Shown: positions 6,109 through 16,360 of the stretch, piece after piece
How the letters are laid out: each line of letters begins with the position of its first letter
How positions within the stretch are numbered: position 1 is the first letter of the stretch
Origin: Rhodanobacteraceae bacterium
Lineage (GTDB): Bacteria; Pseudomonadota; Gammaproteobacteria; Xanthomonadales; Rhodanobacteraceae
Length of the DNA stretch: 45,407 nt
Reading direction: 5' to 3'
Assembly (NCBI GenBank): GCA_016790075.1
Contig: JAEUPP010000019.1
Coordinates: 1-45,407, forward strand
The notes under the pieces: generated by a model
The model's database searches: none
Told to the model about the DNA's origin: nothing
The model's input: only the letters and a program-made list of their open reading frames with translations
Translations under genes and position numbers: made by a program

Positions 6109-8508
6109 CTATTCGAAATTGTTCGCAAACAGCACATCGTTCGGCGCGCGGCAGGCTTCGCCGCCGGCCTCAACCTTGACGTTGTCAATCGACCAGCCCT
6201 CGGCTGTCTGGCTGGAATCGCTGGTCAGGCGGAAGCGTAGTTTGACCGCGGCCTGATTGGTTGCCGCCGGCAGAGCGAGCGTCGTTGCGCGCCAGGCGCT
6301 CTCGCCGTCGCAGCGGCTGATCTCGGTCCAGGTCGGCGTGCCGGCATTGGCGTTGGTGCTGAGTTCGACGATGCCGTAGTCGTATCCCCGTTCGGTTACG
6401 CATTTCTGGTCGAAACTCAGCACCGCGTCGGCATAGCCGGTGAGATTCACGACGGGTGAAGTCAGGCTGATGTTGAGATCGTTGACGTAGTTTCCGGCGG
6501 GGCTGTCGGTCCAGACCTTGGTCGTGTTACCGCTGACGGTAGTGCTGGTACCCCAGGGGGTTTGTGCGGTCCAGCCCGGGTTCGCGCCTTCGACATTGTC
6601 ACTGAATACGGTGCAGTTCGGCGCCAGGCTGAAGTTGCGCAGTATGCTGGCGCCGCCATTCAGGGTGACACCGGTCACACGCTCGGTCATATGGCCCGGT
6701 GCACTGACCTCGATATCGAAGGTGCCGGCGCGCAGACGCTTCTGGTAATTGCCGTTTGCATCAGCCTGCAGCGTGGCTGTGCCGATCTTGATCGTCGCCG
6801 CAAGTGGTGCAGAGGTTGTTGCATCGCGCACGACACCTTGCAGTGTCGCGATTTCGTTGGCCTGCGCGACCTCGACGAATACCGCGTTCGGGGGGCCGGC
6901 ATCACCGTTGGCATCGACACCTTGGACATAGACCAGGTGGCGACCGCTGCTGAGACCGGTCGTGTTGAGGTCAAGCTGTACGGTTTCGCTGCCGCCGTTG
7001 AAGCTGCCGTCACTGGCGCTCATGGCCTGCGGCACGGCGCCGCCTTGCCAGGGCAGCTTGTCGACGTAGGCCCGGGCCGAGGCGATGTTCTGCGTGTTCG
7101 GCGGCGGCGGTGCGCCGGCTTGCGGCTGCGGCGTGCGGTTCAGGCGTGAATCGTCTACGCGCGCACTGATGCGCACTGCGTCGCCGGCAACGATGAGATC
7201 CGGCGTTGCGCTGATCTCCACTGCGTCAGGGCCGAACGGCAGCTTGTACGGCGCGGACAGGGTGCGCGCGGTATAGCGCAGCGCGGACACATTGAGCGGA
7301 TACGTGCTGGCTTCGAAGGAAGCACAGTTCTCGAAGAACGCGACGCCGAGCTCGATGGTATAGGCGGGCACGCCGAGCTGACCGTAGGCGGTGTCATCGG
7401 TGGTGCCGCTGGTTGCATAGAGGCCGACCGATTGCTGCGGGTCGTAGTTGTTGAACCAGCCAATGCGGCGGCCGAGTATTTCGAGTGCGGCCGAATTCGG
7501 CGGCAGGCTCGTCGTGTCGCCCCAGGGCCAGAGCACCAGCTGGGAATAGCTGTGTATGTCGAAGAACACGCCTTGAGTCGTGTCCGGCGCGGCTGTCGTC
7601 GTATCGTCCGGGCGCAGGTCCGGAAAGATGCTGTTGATATAGCTCACGACGGCCTGGGTTTCGGGTTCGGAGCCGGCGCTGGCGCCGCGATAGGTTTCGT
7701 TGCAGGCCGAACTGCTGGCGCCGGGGCCACCCCAGTGGAACGGGTAGTTGCGGTTCAGATCCGCGCCGCGGGAGTCGCTGGTTGCGCCGCAATACGCGGT
7801 GTTTGTGTTCTTGCGCCAGGACAGGCCGGTTTCTGCCTTCTTGCGCCCATCCGGATTGGATTGCAGTAGCAGATGAAATTCATTGTGATCGAGCAACCAG
7901 GTCGCTTCAGGATCGATGCCGTAACCATTGACCAGCCATTCGGCGAAGCGTGTGTTGAGTTCGGCCGTTGTGTACTCGCGCGCATGAATCGCGGTCATCG
8001 AGAACATCTTGGGCTTGGGCCCGGGTATGGCCGAGTTGGTCAGCTTCAGGACGCTGAGGTCATAGCCGGGGTTGCCACCAGCGGTGACTTTTTCCCAGCT
8101 GTCGCCTATGTCGATCTTGCTGGCTAGTTGCGGATGCGCTGCAATCAGCGCATCGGCTGCCGCCTGTGTTTCCTCGACCGTGCGATAGCAGGCGTAGCCG
8201 GGAATGCTCTCCAGCGAACGGCCGGAGGTCTGCAACTGCAGTAACTCCGTCGCTTCCTTCTCGATGGAGATGTCGCTGGTCTGTGTACGTAGCCAGAGCA
8301 GATCATCGGGAGCGAGGTCGGTCGTGACCGTGCCCTTTCGGGGGTCGACACGCAGATGCCCGAAACGCTCCGCCATGCGCTGAATCAATGCCTGGTCACG
8401 GGTCTGTACGGTGACGACCTGCGGCGTCGGGGTAGCCGCCGAGGCTGACAGCGCGGCGAGTGAGAGTGACAGTCCTAAGACCAGTGGGCTACGCATGGTT
8501 GCTGGCAT
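6109..8508 (-). CDS. secreted M14 zinc carboxypeptidase with C-terminal accessory domains
   Basis: A 799-aa exported metallopeptidase. The signal peptide is MPATMRSPLVLGLSLSLAALSASAA. The M14 domain has the zinc ligands H175-A-R-E178 and H319 (FFDIHSYSQLVLWPWG), substrate-binding NPDGR and DLNRNYP, and the catalytic Glu386 in AYTIELG, so all key residues are present. After about residue 420 come a linker with a PQPQAGAPPPP stretch, a carboxypeptidase-regulatory-like beta domain (LQGVVRDATTSAPLAATIKIG), and a jelly-roll or MAM-like region (GWTAQTPWGTSTT...GWSIDNVKVE). The C-terminus VLFANNFE matches a short end motif I recall from many secreted proteins of this order. The start at 8508 is chosen because GGGAGG lies 8 nt upstream and it opens the signal peptide; the frame extends to 8616. 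Confidence 0.9.
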   Translation of the reverse strand: MPATMRSPLVLGLSLSLAALSASAATPTPQVVTVQTRDQALIQRMAERFGHLRVDPRKGTVTTDLAPDDLLWLRTQTSDISIEKEATELLQLQTSGRSLESIPGYACYRTVEETQAAADALIAAHPQLASKIDIGDSWEKVTAGGNPGYDLSVLKLTNSAIPGPKPKMFSMTAIHAREYTTAELNTRFAEWLVNGYGIDPEATWLLDHNEFHLLLQSNPDGRKKAETGLSWRKNTNTAYCGATSDSRGADLNRNYPFHWGGPGASSSACNETYRGASAGSEPETQAVVSYINSIFPDLRPDDTTTAAPDTTQGVFFDIHSYSQLVLWPWGDTTSLPPNSAALEILGRRIGWFNNYDPQQSVGLYATSGTTDDTAYGQLGVPAYTIELGVAFFENCASFEASTYPLNVSALRYTARTLSAPYKLPFGPDAVEISATPDLIVAGDAVRISARVDDSRLNRTPQPQAGAPPPPNTQNIASARAYVDKLPWQGGAVPQAMSASDGSFNGGSETVQLDLNTTGLSSGRHLVYVQGVDANGDAGPPNAVFVEVAQANEIATLQGVVRDATTSAPLAATIKIGTATLQADANGNYQKRLRAGTFDIEVSAPGHMTERVTGVTLNGGASILRNFSLAPNCTVFSDNVEGANPGWTAQTPWGTSTTVSGNTTKVWTDSPAGNYVNDLNISLTSPVVNLTGYADAVLSFDQKCVTERGYDYGIVELSTNANAGTPTWTEISRCDGESAWRATTLALPAATNQAAVKLRFRLTSDSSQTAEGWSIDNVKVEAGGEACRAPNDVLFANNFE

Positions 8509-8788
8509 GGTTGCTGCCTCCCGAATTGGTACAAAGGCGGGATCGTAGAGCCGAATTGGCGAGGGCGGAGCATTGTTGTGATGCAACAAAACGTGATGGT
8601 CGTCACAGTTTTTCAATAAGGCACAATCGAGTGCTCGCGGTCAGGTAGGTACCGCATTTCGCTGATCGCAGCATTTTTCCTGGGGCAGCGGCCAACTGCT
8701 CAGGCAGTCGATCGGGGCTCGGGCTATACCCGGGCAAGCTTCAGTCTCGCGGTGGCTCAGGGCAGGGCGTTTGCGCCGCAGTTCTGCC
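8509..8788 (-). promoter_or_regulatory. upstream region of M14 gene
   Basis: This 280-bp gap follows the GGDEF gene stop and contains the M14 leader. GGGAGG at about 8517-8522 (minus strand) is a strong Shine-Dalgarno for ATG 8508. No clear sigma-70 boxes stand out. Confidence 0.4.
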
Positions 8789-10606
8789 TCAAGCGGCAAC
8801 CGCTCCTTGCACGACCCGGTTGCGTCCGCCGCGCTTGGCCTCGTAAAGCGCGTCGTCGGCGCGCCGCAGCAGGGTATCCGCGGCAACGGCTGCATTTCCG
8901 CGAGCGGTTGCGACGCCTATGCTGACGGTGAGATGCAGGCTGCGCCCGTGGTCCAGGGCGAAAACCTGTGCCGCGACATGTTGACGTATGTTTTCCGCGG
9001 TACGCCTGGCGCTGAGTTCGTCTGCGCCCGGCATCAGCACGACGAATTCCTCGCCACCGAAGCGCGCAACTATCGTGTTGTCCCCGGCACAACGCTGCAA
9101 TATGGATGCTATGCCGCGCAGGCAATCATCACCAGTCAGGTGGCCGTGGTCGTCGTTGACGCGCTTGAAGAGGTCTATGTCGGTGATAAGCACCGAAAAC
9201 GGTTTCGCGGCGGCAATGCAGTCGGCCAGCAATGGAGCAAACGACTGATCGAAGTGGCGTCGGTTGAACACGCCGGTCAGGCCGTCGCGCAGACTGTGCT
9301 CGCTCAGCAGCAAATGTGCTTCGCCCAGTTGCTGCAAGGCGTTTGACAAGGCTTCCGTGCGGTCGGCGACGCGCTGTTCGAGTTGCTCGTTCGCTTCGCG
9401 TGCGATGCGCTCGTTGTCTGCGCGCAGTGCGGCCCAACGGTAGGCGAGAGCGAACGAGAGCAGGATCATTTCCGCGGCGGAACCTATCTGCATGCCGTAT
9501 TCGGTTGCAAAGGTCTTGGGCACAAGACCGAATGACACCGACGCGTAGACCAGCGTGCCGGCGAGCAACATGGCCCAGGCCAGGAGGAACAGCAGTGCAG
9601 GCCGGAAACCGCGGCGCGCGACGATGATCGCGGCGCCGATTATCAAGCTGACAGTGGGAAACACCATCGCTGTGCCTATCAGTACCGCGGTTCGATAGTC
9701 GAGGAAAGGACCTGTCGCAAGCATCAGTGCGTGGAAGGCGGCGAGACTCAGCAGCAGGCGGCTCGCGAATCGCGCGCGGCGACTTAGTTCGAGAAAGTCG
9801 TGAGCGAACAGGATCATTCCTAGCTGCGAGAACGCCATCGATAACGGGATTGCTGCGTTCGCAAGCCAGGTAGAACTTGGCCATAAATACTCGAATGCGA
9901 GGCCGTTGAGGCAAAACAGCAACAGCCCGAAGCCGAGCACGTGCAGGCTGTAGAGAAGGTGCGATCGTTCGCGCAGGGTGACAAACAAAATCATATTGTA
10001 AAAAAACAACGCAAGCAGGATGCCGTAGTAGACCCCGATGCCCAGCTGCGCATCGCGTGCGAGCTCGATGAATGCGCGCGGTGTGTACAGGGTCAGCGGA
10101 ACCTGCATTGAACTCTTGGTCTGCACCCGGAGCATGAGGTCAAGCGGGTGCCCTGGGGTGATCTGCAACCAGAAATTCGGATGGCGGTAGTTGACTGAGC
10201 GTTGTGCAAACGGATGGCGATCTCCCGACTGGAAATGCTCGATTGCACCGTCGGCCTGGCGCACATAGAGGTCGACATGGTCCAGTAGCGCGTATTCGAG
10301 TACCAGCAGCCAGCGTGTGTCGGCGTGGTTGGCGTTGGCGACACGCGCATGGAACCAGTAGGCGCCGTCTACGAAGCCGAAGGTTGCGTTGTCGGCAGGT
10401 ACCGGGGCGAAACGACCGGCCTCGGTGGCGGCGAACATGGTCGCGGCATCGGCCCTGCTGTCCGGGTCGATCGCATAGGTCATTACCGAGGCAAGCGGGG
10501 CGCGAGTCTGGCCTGCGGTCAAATCCAGTATCGGCGCGGCAAGGGCTGGCGGCGCCAGCCAGAGCAGCAGGGTCCACAGCAGCAGACGCAGCAGGATACG
10601 TCGCAC
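8789..10606 (-). CDS. membrane diguanylate cyclase: DISMED2 + 7TM-DISM + GGDEF
   Basis: A 605-aa protein that makes c-di-GMP at the inner membrane in response to a periplasmic signal. Order: signal peptide (MRRILLRLLLWTLLLWLAPPALA); periplasmic 7TMR-DISMED2 sensor to about residue 165, with the AYWFHARV and NFWLQITPGHPLDLMLRV patterns; seven membrane helices at about 180-385, beginning GIGVYYGILLALFFYN; a short coiled coil (ANEQLEQRVADRTEALSNALQQLGEAH); and GGDEF from SLRDGLTGVFNRRHFD through the active loop RFGGEEF to the end. All catalytic residues are present. The RxxD inhibitory site is absent at the usual place (GDNTIVARF precedes the loop). GTG start at 10606 with GGGGGA upstream. Confidence 0.88.
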   Translation of the reverse strand: MRRILLRLLLWTLLLWLAPPALAAPILDLTAGQTRAPLASVMTYAIDPDSRADAATMFAATEAGRFAPVPADNATFGFVDGAYWFHARVANANHADTRWLLVLEYALLDHVDLYVRQADGAIEHFQSGDRHPFAQRSVNYRHPNFWLQITPGHPLDLMLRVQTKSSMQVPLTLYTPRAFIELARDAQLGIGVYYGILLALFFYNMILFVTLRERSHLLYSLHVLGFGLLLFCLNGLAFEYLWPSSTWLANAAIPLSMAFSQLGMILFAHDFLELSRRARFASRLLLSLAAFHALMLATGPFLDYRTAVLIGTAMVFPTVSLIIGAAIIVARRGFRPALLFLLAWAMLLAGTLVYASVSFGLVPKTFATEYGMQIGSAAEMILLSFALAYRWAALRADNERIAREANEQLEQRVADRTEALSNALQQLGEAHLLLSEHSLRDGLTGVFNRRHFDQSFAPLLADCIAAAKPFSVLITDIDLFKRVNDDHGHLTGDDCLRGIASILQRCAGDNTIVARFGGEEFVVLMPGADELSARRTAENIRQHVAAQVFALDHGRSLHLTVSIGVATARGNAAVAADTLLRRADDALYEAKRGGRNRVVQGAVAA

Positions 10607-11009
10607 GTGTCGCTTCCCCCGTCAGTGATCGCGCTTTCTGCATTGCAGGATCGTTGCCAAGGATGTTGCAGATCAAGCGTTTGAAGCGAACTGTTAGAGC
10701 TGTGAGCGGTTTCGCCGATTGGTCGGCCGGTGTGTCTGGGGCAGGACAGTACAACACCGGTGGTTGGCACGCTGTCGCGGTATCAGTATGTAACTATTTG
10801 ATATTTATTTGAAAAAAAGGGGGGGCGATAAACTGTCGCGAGTTCGTCGCAGGTGGTCCGGTGCGCGGTTGTGCGCTTCCTTGCGGTTTTTTCAGGCCCC
10901 TGCAACATTGTGTTACGTGGTGTTGCATGGTTGGCGGGAAGGAGGTTTACAGAGTCCTGGTCACTGCAGTAGAGTGTCGTAATGTTTTAATGCGCTATTA
11001 CATTGAGCC
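10607..11009. promoter_or_regulatory. divergent intergenic region with his operon promoter
   Basis: It separates the minus-strand GGDEF gene from yerC-his. A plausible sigma-70 promoter is TTTACA (10946-10951), 18 bp, TAGAGT (10970-10975), pointing to yerC with a leader of about 30 nt. An AT-rich run (10790-10820, ending in seven A and seven G) could serve the divergent gene. There is no run of His codons, so classical his attenuation is not indicated. Confidence 0.45.
10979..11001 (+). promoter_or_regulatory. possible operator: GTAAT-N13-ATTAC
   Basis: The inverted repeat GTAAT (10979-10983) and ATTAC (10997-11001) overlaps the expected transcription start of the yerC-his operon, 8 nt before ATG 11010. 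Placement fits autorepression by the TrpR-like YerC protein. The repeat is short and this is inference. Confidence 0.35.
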
Positions 11010-11405
11010 ATGAAGCGACGCTATCTCGAACCTGAAACTACGCCGGTGCCGGCCGAGGAAAGCCTGTGCCGTGCGCTGTTGTCCTTGGATACACCGGCGG
11101 AGATGCTCGCCTTTCTGCGCGATCTCTGCACGCCGGCGGAGCTGGAAGCGCTGATTGACCGCTGGCGCGTCGTTCCGTACCTGCTGGCCGGTTACGCCTA
11201 CCGCGAGATCCATGACCGTACCTCGGTCAGCGTGACAACCATAGGCCGGGTTGCGCGCTTCCTGCAGCAGGGCAACGGTGGCTACCTCGCCGTGGTCGCG
11301 CATGAAGCGCTGCCGCCGCTGCCCAAACCGCTGCGACGGCGCAACGGCCCGTCGTCTGCTCCGGTCGGGAGATCGGACCTGAGCAAGCCCCGGAGCAAAG
11401 CATGA
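11010..11405 (+). CDS. yerC: TrpR-like YerC/YecD family regulator
   Basis: A 131-aa protein with the TrpR superfamily helical fold: LCRALLSLDTPAEMLAFLRDLCTPAELEALIDRWRVVPYLLAG, followed by the helix-turn-helix YAYREIHDRTSVSVTTIGRVARFLQQGNGGY. This is the YerC/YecD type found directly ahead of hisG in Xanthomonadales. The C-terminal ~35 residues are basic and proline-rich (PPLPKPLRRRNGP). It overlaps hisG by 4 bp (ATGA), so it is translationally coupled. It is probably a repressor of the operon, perhaps sensing histidine or a pathway intermediate, but the ligand is not known to me. Confidence 0.85.
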   Translation: MKRRYLEPETTPVPAEESLCRALLSLDTPAEMLAFLRDLCTPAELEALIDRWRVVPYLLAGYAYREIHDRTSVSVTTIGRVARFLQQGNGGYLAVVAHEALPPLPKPLRRRNGPSSAPVGRSDLSKPRSKA

Positions 11406-12301
11406 AAACTCGTGATCGCCTGCGCATTGCCGTGCAGAAATCGGGGCGGCTGTCGGAGCAGTCGCAGGAGCTGCTTGCCCGTTGTGGCCTCAAGTTCCGT
11501 CAAAGCCGTGACAAGCTGTTTTGCTTCGGCGAAAGCCTGGCCATAGACCTGCTGCTGGTGCGGGACGACGATATCCCGGGGCTGATAGCCGACGGCGTCT
11601 GTGATCTCGGCATCGTCGGCCGCAACGTGCTCGCCGAGCAACAGGCAATGGCGCAGGCGCGCGGAGAGGCGCCGCCGTTCGGTGAAATCCTGCCGCTGGG
11701 GTTCGGCCGCTGCCGGCTGTCGATCGCACTGCCGCAGGAGCAGGATTATTCCGGCAGTGAGTCGCTGCAGGGCCTGCGCCTTGCCACCACGTATCCGGCG
11801 TTGACCGGCGCCTGGCTCGCAGCAAACGGCGTCACTGCCAAGGTTGTCGTGCTGTCAGGGTCGGTTGAAATTGCGCCGCGCCTGGGCACGGCAGACGCGA
11901 TCTGCGATCTCGTCTCCAGTGGTGCGACGCTGCAGGCGAACCAGTTGCGTGAAGTCGTCAGCATTCTCGACAGCGAGGCGGTGCTCGCGGCGGCACCGTC
12001 GCCGCCGCCCGACGAGCGCGGTGAGCTGCAGGAATTGCTGCTGCGGCGTATTGAGGGTGTGATCCAGGTGCGTGAATCCAAGCTGGTCTTGCTGCAGACC
12101 ACGCGGGCGGCCCTGGCGGGGGTTACGCGGCTGCTGCCGCCGGGACAGCAGCCGACGATCACTAGCATCGAAGGCAGCGTCGATGAGGTTGCGCTGCAGG
12201 CGGTCTGCCATGGCGCGATCACCTGGCAGCATCTGGAAGACATGCGCCGTGCCGGAGCGCGCCGCATGCTGGTATTGCCGGTGGAGAAAATGCTCGCATG
12301 A
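11402..12301 (+). CDS. hisG: ATP phosphoribosyltransferase (long form)
   Basis: First step of histidine synthesis: ATP + PRPP to phosphoribosyl-ATP. At 299 aa it is the long form with a C-terminal ACT-like regulatory domain, so no HisZ is needed. Seen: [22 protein letters not shown] at the N-terminus, [24 protein letters not shown], the PRPP-binding loop [22 protein letters not shown], and the C-terminal allosteric part [23 protein letters not shown] with [11 protein letters not shown], where histidine feedback acts in the family. It overlaps yerC and hisD by 4 bp each. Confidence 0.97.
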   Translation: MKTRDRLRIAVQKSGRLSEQSQELLARCGLKFRQSRDKLFCFGESLAIDLLLVRDDDIPGLIADGVCDLGIVGRNVLAEQQAMAQARGEAPPFGEILPLGFGRCRLSIALPQEQDYSGSESLQGLRLATTYPALTGAWLAANGVTAKVVVLSGSVEIAPRLGTADAICDLVSSGATLQANQLREVVSILDSEAVLAAAPSPPPDERGELQELLLRRIEGVIQVRESKLVLLQTTRAALAGVTRLLPPGQQPTITSIEGSVDEVALQAVCHGAITWQHLEDMRRAGARRMLVLPVEKMLA

Positions 12302-13608
12302 AGCGTCTGATCTGGGACGAACTCGATGCGGCCGCACGCCGCGCGAGCCTGCAGCGACCGGCACAGACCGATTCGGCCGAGCGCAATGTGGCCGTCGCGC
12401 GCCTGATCGCGCAGGTACGCGCCGATGGTGATGCGACGTTGCGCGCACTGACCCGCCGCTATGACGGCTGTGAGCTCGCCGAGCTCGAAGTCAGCGCCGA
12501 AGAATTTGATCTGGCGCAGGCCAGCGTGGCACCTCCGCTGCGCGATGCGATCGCTCAGGCGCGTGAACGTATCGCGCGTTTCCATGCGGCCGCGGCACCC
12601 GCTGCCGTGCGTCTGGAGACTGCGCCGGGTGTTGTCTGCGAACGTGTGCTACGGCCACTGGGACGTGTCGGTCTGTATGCGCCTGCGGGGACGGCGCCGC
12701 TGCCCTCGACAGTACTCATGCTGGCGGTGCCGGCCCAGCTCGCGGGTTGTGCGGACATCGTGCTGTGTACACCGGCGAATGCGGCCGGCCAATGTGATCC
12801 TGTGGTTTTGTATACGGCAAGACTTTGCGGCGTCACTCGCGTGTTCAAACTCGGGGGCGCGCAGGCGATTGCAGCCATGGCCTATGGCACAGCCACTGTG
12901 CCGCGCTGCGACAAACTGTTTGGCCCCGGCAACGCCTGGGTCACGGAAGCCAAGCGCCAGGTCGCCAGCGATGCCGAGGGTGCTGCAATCGATCTGCCGG
13001 CAGGACCGTCCGAAGTGCTAGTGATCGCTGACGCGGCTGCCGACGCCGAGTTTGTCGCCGCTGACCTGCTATCCCAGGCCGAGCACGGTGGCGACTCCCA
13101 GGTTGTGCTGCTGACCCCGTCGCGGCAGTTGCTTGATGCGGTGGAAAGTGCCGTTGCGATGCAACTGCAGGAGCTGCCGCGTGCTGGCATCGCGCGTGCT
13201 GCACTCGCGCACAGCCGTTTGATCGAAGTTGCGGACCTGGACCAGGCGCTCGCCATCAGCAACGACTACGCGCCCGAACACCTGATTCTCAATGTTGCCG
13301 ACGCGCGCGCGCTGCTGCCTGAGGTGTGCAACGCCGGTTCCGTATTCCTCGGCGCCTGGTCGCCGGAAGCGGTCGGCGACTACTGCAGCGGCACCAATCA
13401 TGTGCTGCCGACCTATGGCTATGCGCGCGCGTGGAGCGGCGTGTCGGTAGCAAGCTTTCAGAAGCAGATCACGGTACAGGAGCTGTCGCCGGAGGGGCTG
13501 CGCGCCATCGGTCCCTGCGCTCGCGTGCTGGCCGAGGCCGAGCAACTGCAGGCGCACGAGCGCGCGGTGGCCTTGCGCCTGGCACGATTGGGAGCGACGG
13601 GCACATGA
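12298..13608 (+). CDS. hisD: histidinol dehydrogenase
   Basis: Catalyses the last two steps, L-histidinol to L-histidine, with 2 NAD+ and zinc. At 436 aa it is full length. Seen: the [19 protein letters not shown] and [20 protein letters not shown] segments, [31 protein letters not shown] with the zinc-site Gln and His, [10 protein letters not shown] with the catalytic Glu-His, and [21 protein letters not shown]. Starts with ATGA overlapping hisG and ends with ATGA into hisC. Confidence 0.97.
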   Translation: MKRLIWDELDAAARRASLQRPAQTDSAERNVAVARLIAQVRADGDATLRALTRRYDGCELAELEVSAEEFDLAQASVAPPLRDAIAQARERIARFHAAAAPAAVRLETAPGVVCERVLRPLGRVGLYAPAGTAPLPSTVLMLAVPAQLAGCADIVLCTPANAAGQCDPVVLYTARLCGVTRVFKLGGAQAIAAMAYGTATVPRCDKLFGPGNAWVTEAKRQVASDAEGAAIDLPAGPSEVLVIADAAADAEFVAADLLSQAEHGGDSQVVLLTPSRQLLDAVESAVAMQLQELPRAGIARAALAHSRLIEVADLDQALAISNDYAPEHLILNVADARALLPEVCNAGSVFLGAWSPEAVGDYCSGTNHVLPTYGYARAWSGVSVASFQKQITVQELSPEGLRAIGPCARVLAEAEQLQAHERAVALRLARLGATGT

Positions 13609-14669
13609 GCGTACTTGATCTTGCCCGCGCGGATATCCGCGCGTTGACGCCGTACTCTTCAGCACGCATGGAAGCCGGCGGCGGGCGCGTGCTGCTCAAT
13701 GCGAACGAATCGCCCTGGTCGCCCGCAGCCGAGGCTGGAGAGGGACTGAATCGCTATCCCGATCCTCAGCCCGCCGCACTGCTGCAGCGGCTTGCTGCCG
13801 TTTTTGGGGTCGGCACCGAACAGATCCTGGTCGGGCGTGGCAGCGACGAGGCCATAGACCTGCTTGTGCGGGCGTTCTGTCGTGCCGGCGAGGACGCGAT
13901 ACTGATTTCGCCGCCGACTTTCGGCATGTATGCAGTAGCTGCCTCGATACAGGGGGCTGGTGTGGTCACTGCGCCGCTGACGGCGGCATTCGATCTTGAT
14001 GCCGACGCGGTACTGGCCGCGCTGACACCGGCGGTCAAGCTGGTGTTCGTCTGCACGCCCAACAATCCCAGCGGCAATTCCGTGTCTTTCGAGACGCTCG
14101 AATATCTTGCCGCTGCGCTGCGTAGCCGCGCCGTGCTGGTCGTCGACGAGGCTTACCTCGAATTTGCCGGCGCGCGCAGCGCTGCTGCGTTGCTGGGCAA
14201 GCACGATCACGTCGCCGTGCTGCGTACTCTGTCCAAGGCGTATGCGCTGGCCGGAGCGCGGGTCGGCGTGTTGCTTGCGGCAGCGGACGTCATCGCGCTC
14301 CTGCGTCGCATCATGGCGCCGTATCCGTTGCCGGCGGCAAGTGTTGCCGCTGCGCTTGCGGCAACGGCGCCTGCCGGTCTCGAACAGACGCGAACGCGCG
14401 TCGCGTTGCTGTGCGAGCAGCGCGAGCAGTTGCGTATGGCGCTGACGCGAATTCCCGATGTGCTTGAAGTGTTGCCCTCGTCAGCCAATTTTCTGTGCGT
14501 GCGCTGGCGCGAGGCTGCAACGACTTACGCAACGCTGCTGCGCGCCGGGGTAGTGGTGCGCGATGTGACGCGCTATCCCGGCCTGGCTGGGTGCCTGCGC
14601 ATCTCCGTCGGCACGCCGGAGGAAAATCGTGTGCTACTGAACGCGCTGTCGCAGCCGGAGATGTCCTGA
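13605..14669 (+). CDS. hisC: histidinol-phosphate aminotransferase
   Basis: A PLP enzyme, imidazole-acetol phosphate + Glu to histidinol phosphate. 354 aa from the ATG at 13605, which overlaps the hisD stop in ATGA; the open frame extends further upstream but only as a shadow of hisD. Seen: LLNANESPW and NRYPDPQP at the N-terminus, [36 protein letters not shown], and the PLP lysine in [16 protein letters not shown]. The C-terminal [18 protein letters not shown] binds the phosphate. It abuts hisB with no gap. Confidence 0.97.
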   Translation: MSVLDLARADIRALTPYSSARMEAGGGRVLLNANESPWSPAAEAGEGLNRYPDPQPAALLQRLAAVFGVGTEQILVGRGSDEAIDLLVRAFCRAGEDAILISPPTFGMYAVAASIQGAGVVTAPLTAAFDLDADAVLAALTPAVKLVFVCTPNNPSGNSVSFETLEYLAAALRSRAVLVVDEAYLEFAGARSAAALLGKHDHVAVLRTLSKAYALAGARVGVLLAAADVIALLRRIMAPYPLPAASVAAALAATAPAGLEQTRTRVALLCEQREQLRMALTRIPDVLEVLPSSANFLCVRWREAATTYATLLRAGVVVRDVTRYPGLAGCLRISVGTPEENRVLLNALSQPEMS

Positions 14670-15767
14670 GTGAAGAAGTACCTTTTTGTAGATCGCGACG
14701 GAACCCTGATCGTCGAACCGCCGGATCAGCAAATCGACGCCTATTCCAAGCTCGCCTTGCTGCCTGGTGTGATTCCGGCGCTGCGCCGCTGTGTCGAGGC
14801 TGGTTATGAGCTCGTCATGGTCACCAACCAGGATGGTCTCGGCACTGCGAGTTTTCCGGAGGAGCAGTTCTGGGGGCCGCATCGGCTGATGCTGCAGATC
14901 TTCGAGTCGCAGGGCGTGCGCTTTGCCGATACCCTGATCGATCGCAGCTTTGCACATGAAGGTCTGGCCACGCGCAAGCCGGGCACCGGTCTGATGCGGA
15001 GCTATCTGGGTGATGACGGCTGGAACCGCGGCGCGTCCGCCATGGTTGGTGATCGCGTCAGCGATATCGAGTTCGCGGCGAACCTCGGCGTGCGCGGCTT
15101 CCATCTCGGCGGTGGCGAATGGGACTGGGACGGCATAGCCCGCACACTTTGCGAGGCACCGCGCCGCGCCGAGACAGAGCGCGTCACGCGGGAGACGCGC
15201 ATCCGGGTGCGTGTCGATCTGGACCGCAGCGCGGATCCCGTCATTGCCACTGGCGTGGGCTTCTTCGATCACATGCTGGAACAGATCGGCAAGCATGCCG
15301 GTATCACGCTGTCGCTGCAGTGTGCCGGCGATACGCATATCGATGAACATCACACGGTAGAGGATTGTGCGCTCGCGCTGGGGCAGGCGCTGCGTAGCGC
15401 GCTGGCCGACAAGCGCGGCATCGGCCGCTATGGCGATGCCTACGAACCGCAGACGGCGGCATCGGTAGCGATCACGCTGCCCATGGATGAGTCGCTCGCG
15501 CGCGCGGCGCTGGATCTGTCTGGGCGGCCGTACTTCGTTTTCGATGGTGCGTTCCCGCGCGAACACGTCGGTGATCTGCCGACGGAGCTCGTGCCGCATT
15601 TCTTCCGCTCGCTTTGTGAAACGCTAGGTGCAAATTTGCATCTCGCAGTGCGCGGCGACAACACGCATCATATGGTCGAAGCCAGTTTCAAGGCAGTTGC
15701 GCGCGCGCTGCGCCAGGCACTGCGCCGTGAAGGTAGTGAGCTGCCCAGCACCAAGGGAGCGCTATGA
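14670..15767 (+). CDS. hisB: bifunctional histidinol-phosphatase / imidazoleglycerol-phosphate dehydratase
   Basis: A 365-aa fusion. The N-terminal HAD phosphatase (about 1-165) has the nucleophile motif [23 protein letters not shown] and [12 protein letters not shown]. The C-terminal IGPD domain has [36 protein letters not shown] and [15 protein letters not shown], whose His and Glu residues bind manganese. The GTG start at 14670 follows the hisC stop directly. The E. coli-type zinc loop (C-x-H...C-x-C) is absent: that stretch reads [15 protein letters not shown] with no cysteine. As I recall, this is the Xanthomonad form. Overlaps hisH by 4 bp. Confidence 0.97.
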   Translation: MKKYLFVDRDGTLIVEPPDQQIDAYSKLALLPGVIPALRRCVEAGYELVMVTNQDGLGTASFPEEQFWGPHRLMLQIFESQGVRFADTLIDRSFAHEGLATRKPGTGLMRSYLGDDGWNRGASAMVGDRVSDIEFAANLGVRGFHLGGGEWDWDGIARTLCEAPRRAETERVTRETRIRVRVDLDRSADPVIATGVGFFDHMLEQIGKHAGITLSLQCAGDTHIDEHHTVEDCALALGQALRSALADKRGIGRYGDAYEPQTAASVAITLPMDESLARAALDLSGRPYFVFDGAFPREHVGDLPTELVPHFFRSLCETLGANLHLAVRGDNTHHMVEASFKAVARALRQALRREGSELPSTKGAL

Positions 15768-16360
15768 GCGGCGGAGTCGTGCTGGTCGACGGCGGAGGTA
15801 CCAACATTGGTTCGGTGCGCTATGCGCTGCAACGGCTCGGTGTGGATGCACCGCTGACTACCGATGCGGCGCGCATCCGTCGCGCGAGTCATGTCATCCT
15901 TCCGGGGGTCGGTGCCGCAGGGCCGGCGATGCAACGTCTGGTCGAGCTTGATCTGGTCGATACGCTGCGTGGTCTGCGGCAGCCTGTGCTCGGTGTCTGC
16001 CTCGGTCTGCAATTGCTGTTCACGCGTTCCACTGAAAGCGAGCGGCCCTGCCTGGGCCTGATACCAGCCGTGGTCGAACGTTTGCCGCAGGCGCCAGGTC
16101 TGCGCGTACCGCACATGGGCTGGAACGGGCTCTCGATGCTGCGTTCGCATCCGTTGCTGGCAGGGCTGCCCGATGAGGCCTACGCTTATTTCGTGCACAG
16201 CTATGCGGCTCCGGTGGGCGAGTGGACCTTGGCCACGACTACGCACGCCATGCCGTTTTCGGCCATAGTGCAAAAAGATAATTATTTTGGTATGCAGTTT
16301 CATCCGGAACGCTCGGCCGCAGTCGGCTCCCTCCTGCTCAAGAATTTCCTGACCCTGTGA
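15764..16360 (+). CDS. hisH: imidazole glycerol phosphate synthase, glutaminase subunit
   Basis: A class-I amidotransferase that supplies ammonia from glutamine to HisF. At 198 aa, normal length. Seen: [21 protein letters not shown] at the start, oxyanion-hole [12 protein letters not shown], nucleophile Cys in [28 protein letters not shown], and the catalytic His/Glu in [10 protein letters not shown]. Overlaps hisB and hisA by 4 bp each, which fits assembly of a 1:1 complex with HisF encoded two genes downstream. Confidence 0.97.
   Translation: MSGGVVLVDGGGTNIGSVRYALQRLGVDAPLTTDAARIRRASHVILPGVGAAGPAMQRLVELDLVDTLRGLRQPVLGVCLGLQLLFTRSTESERPCLGLIPAVVERLPQAPGLRVPHMGWNGLSMLRSHPLLAGLPDEAYAYFVHSYAAPVGEWTLATTTHAMPFSAIVQKDNYFGMQFHPERSAAVGSLLLKNFLTL

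Noticed and set aside
10860-11009. Histidine leader-peptide attenuator
   Set aside because: No short ORF with a run of His codons and no terminator/antiterminator pair lies ahead of yerC.
13326-13604. Extended N-terminus of hisC
   Set aside because: The frame is open upstream but overlaps hisD; the HisC family starts at ATG 13605, which shares ATGA with the hisD stop.
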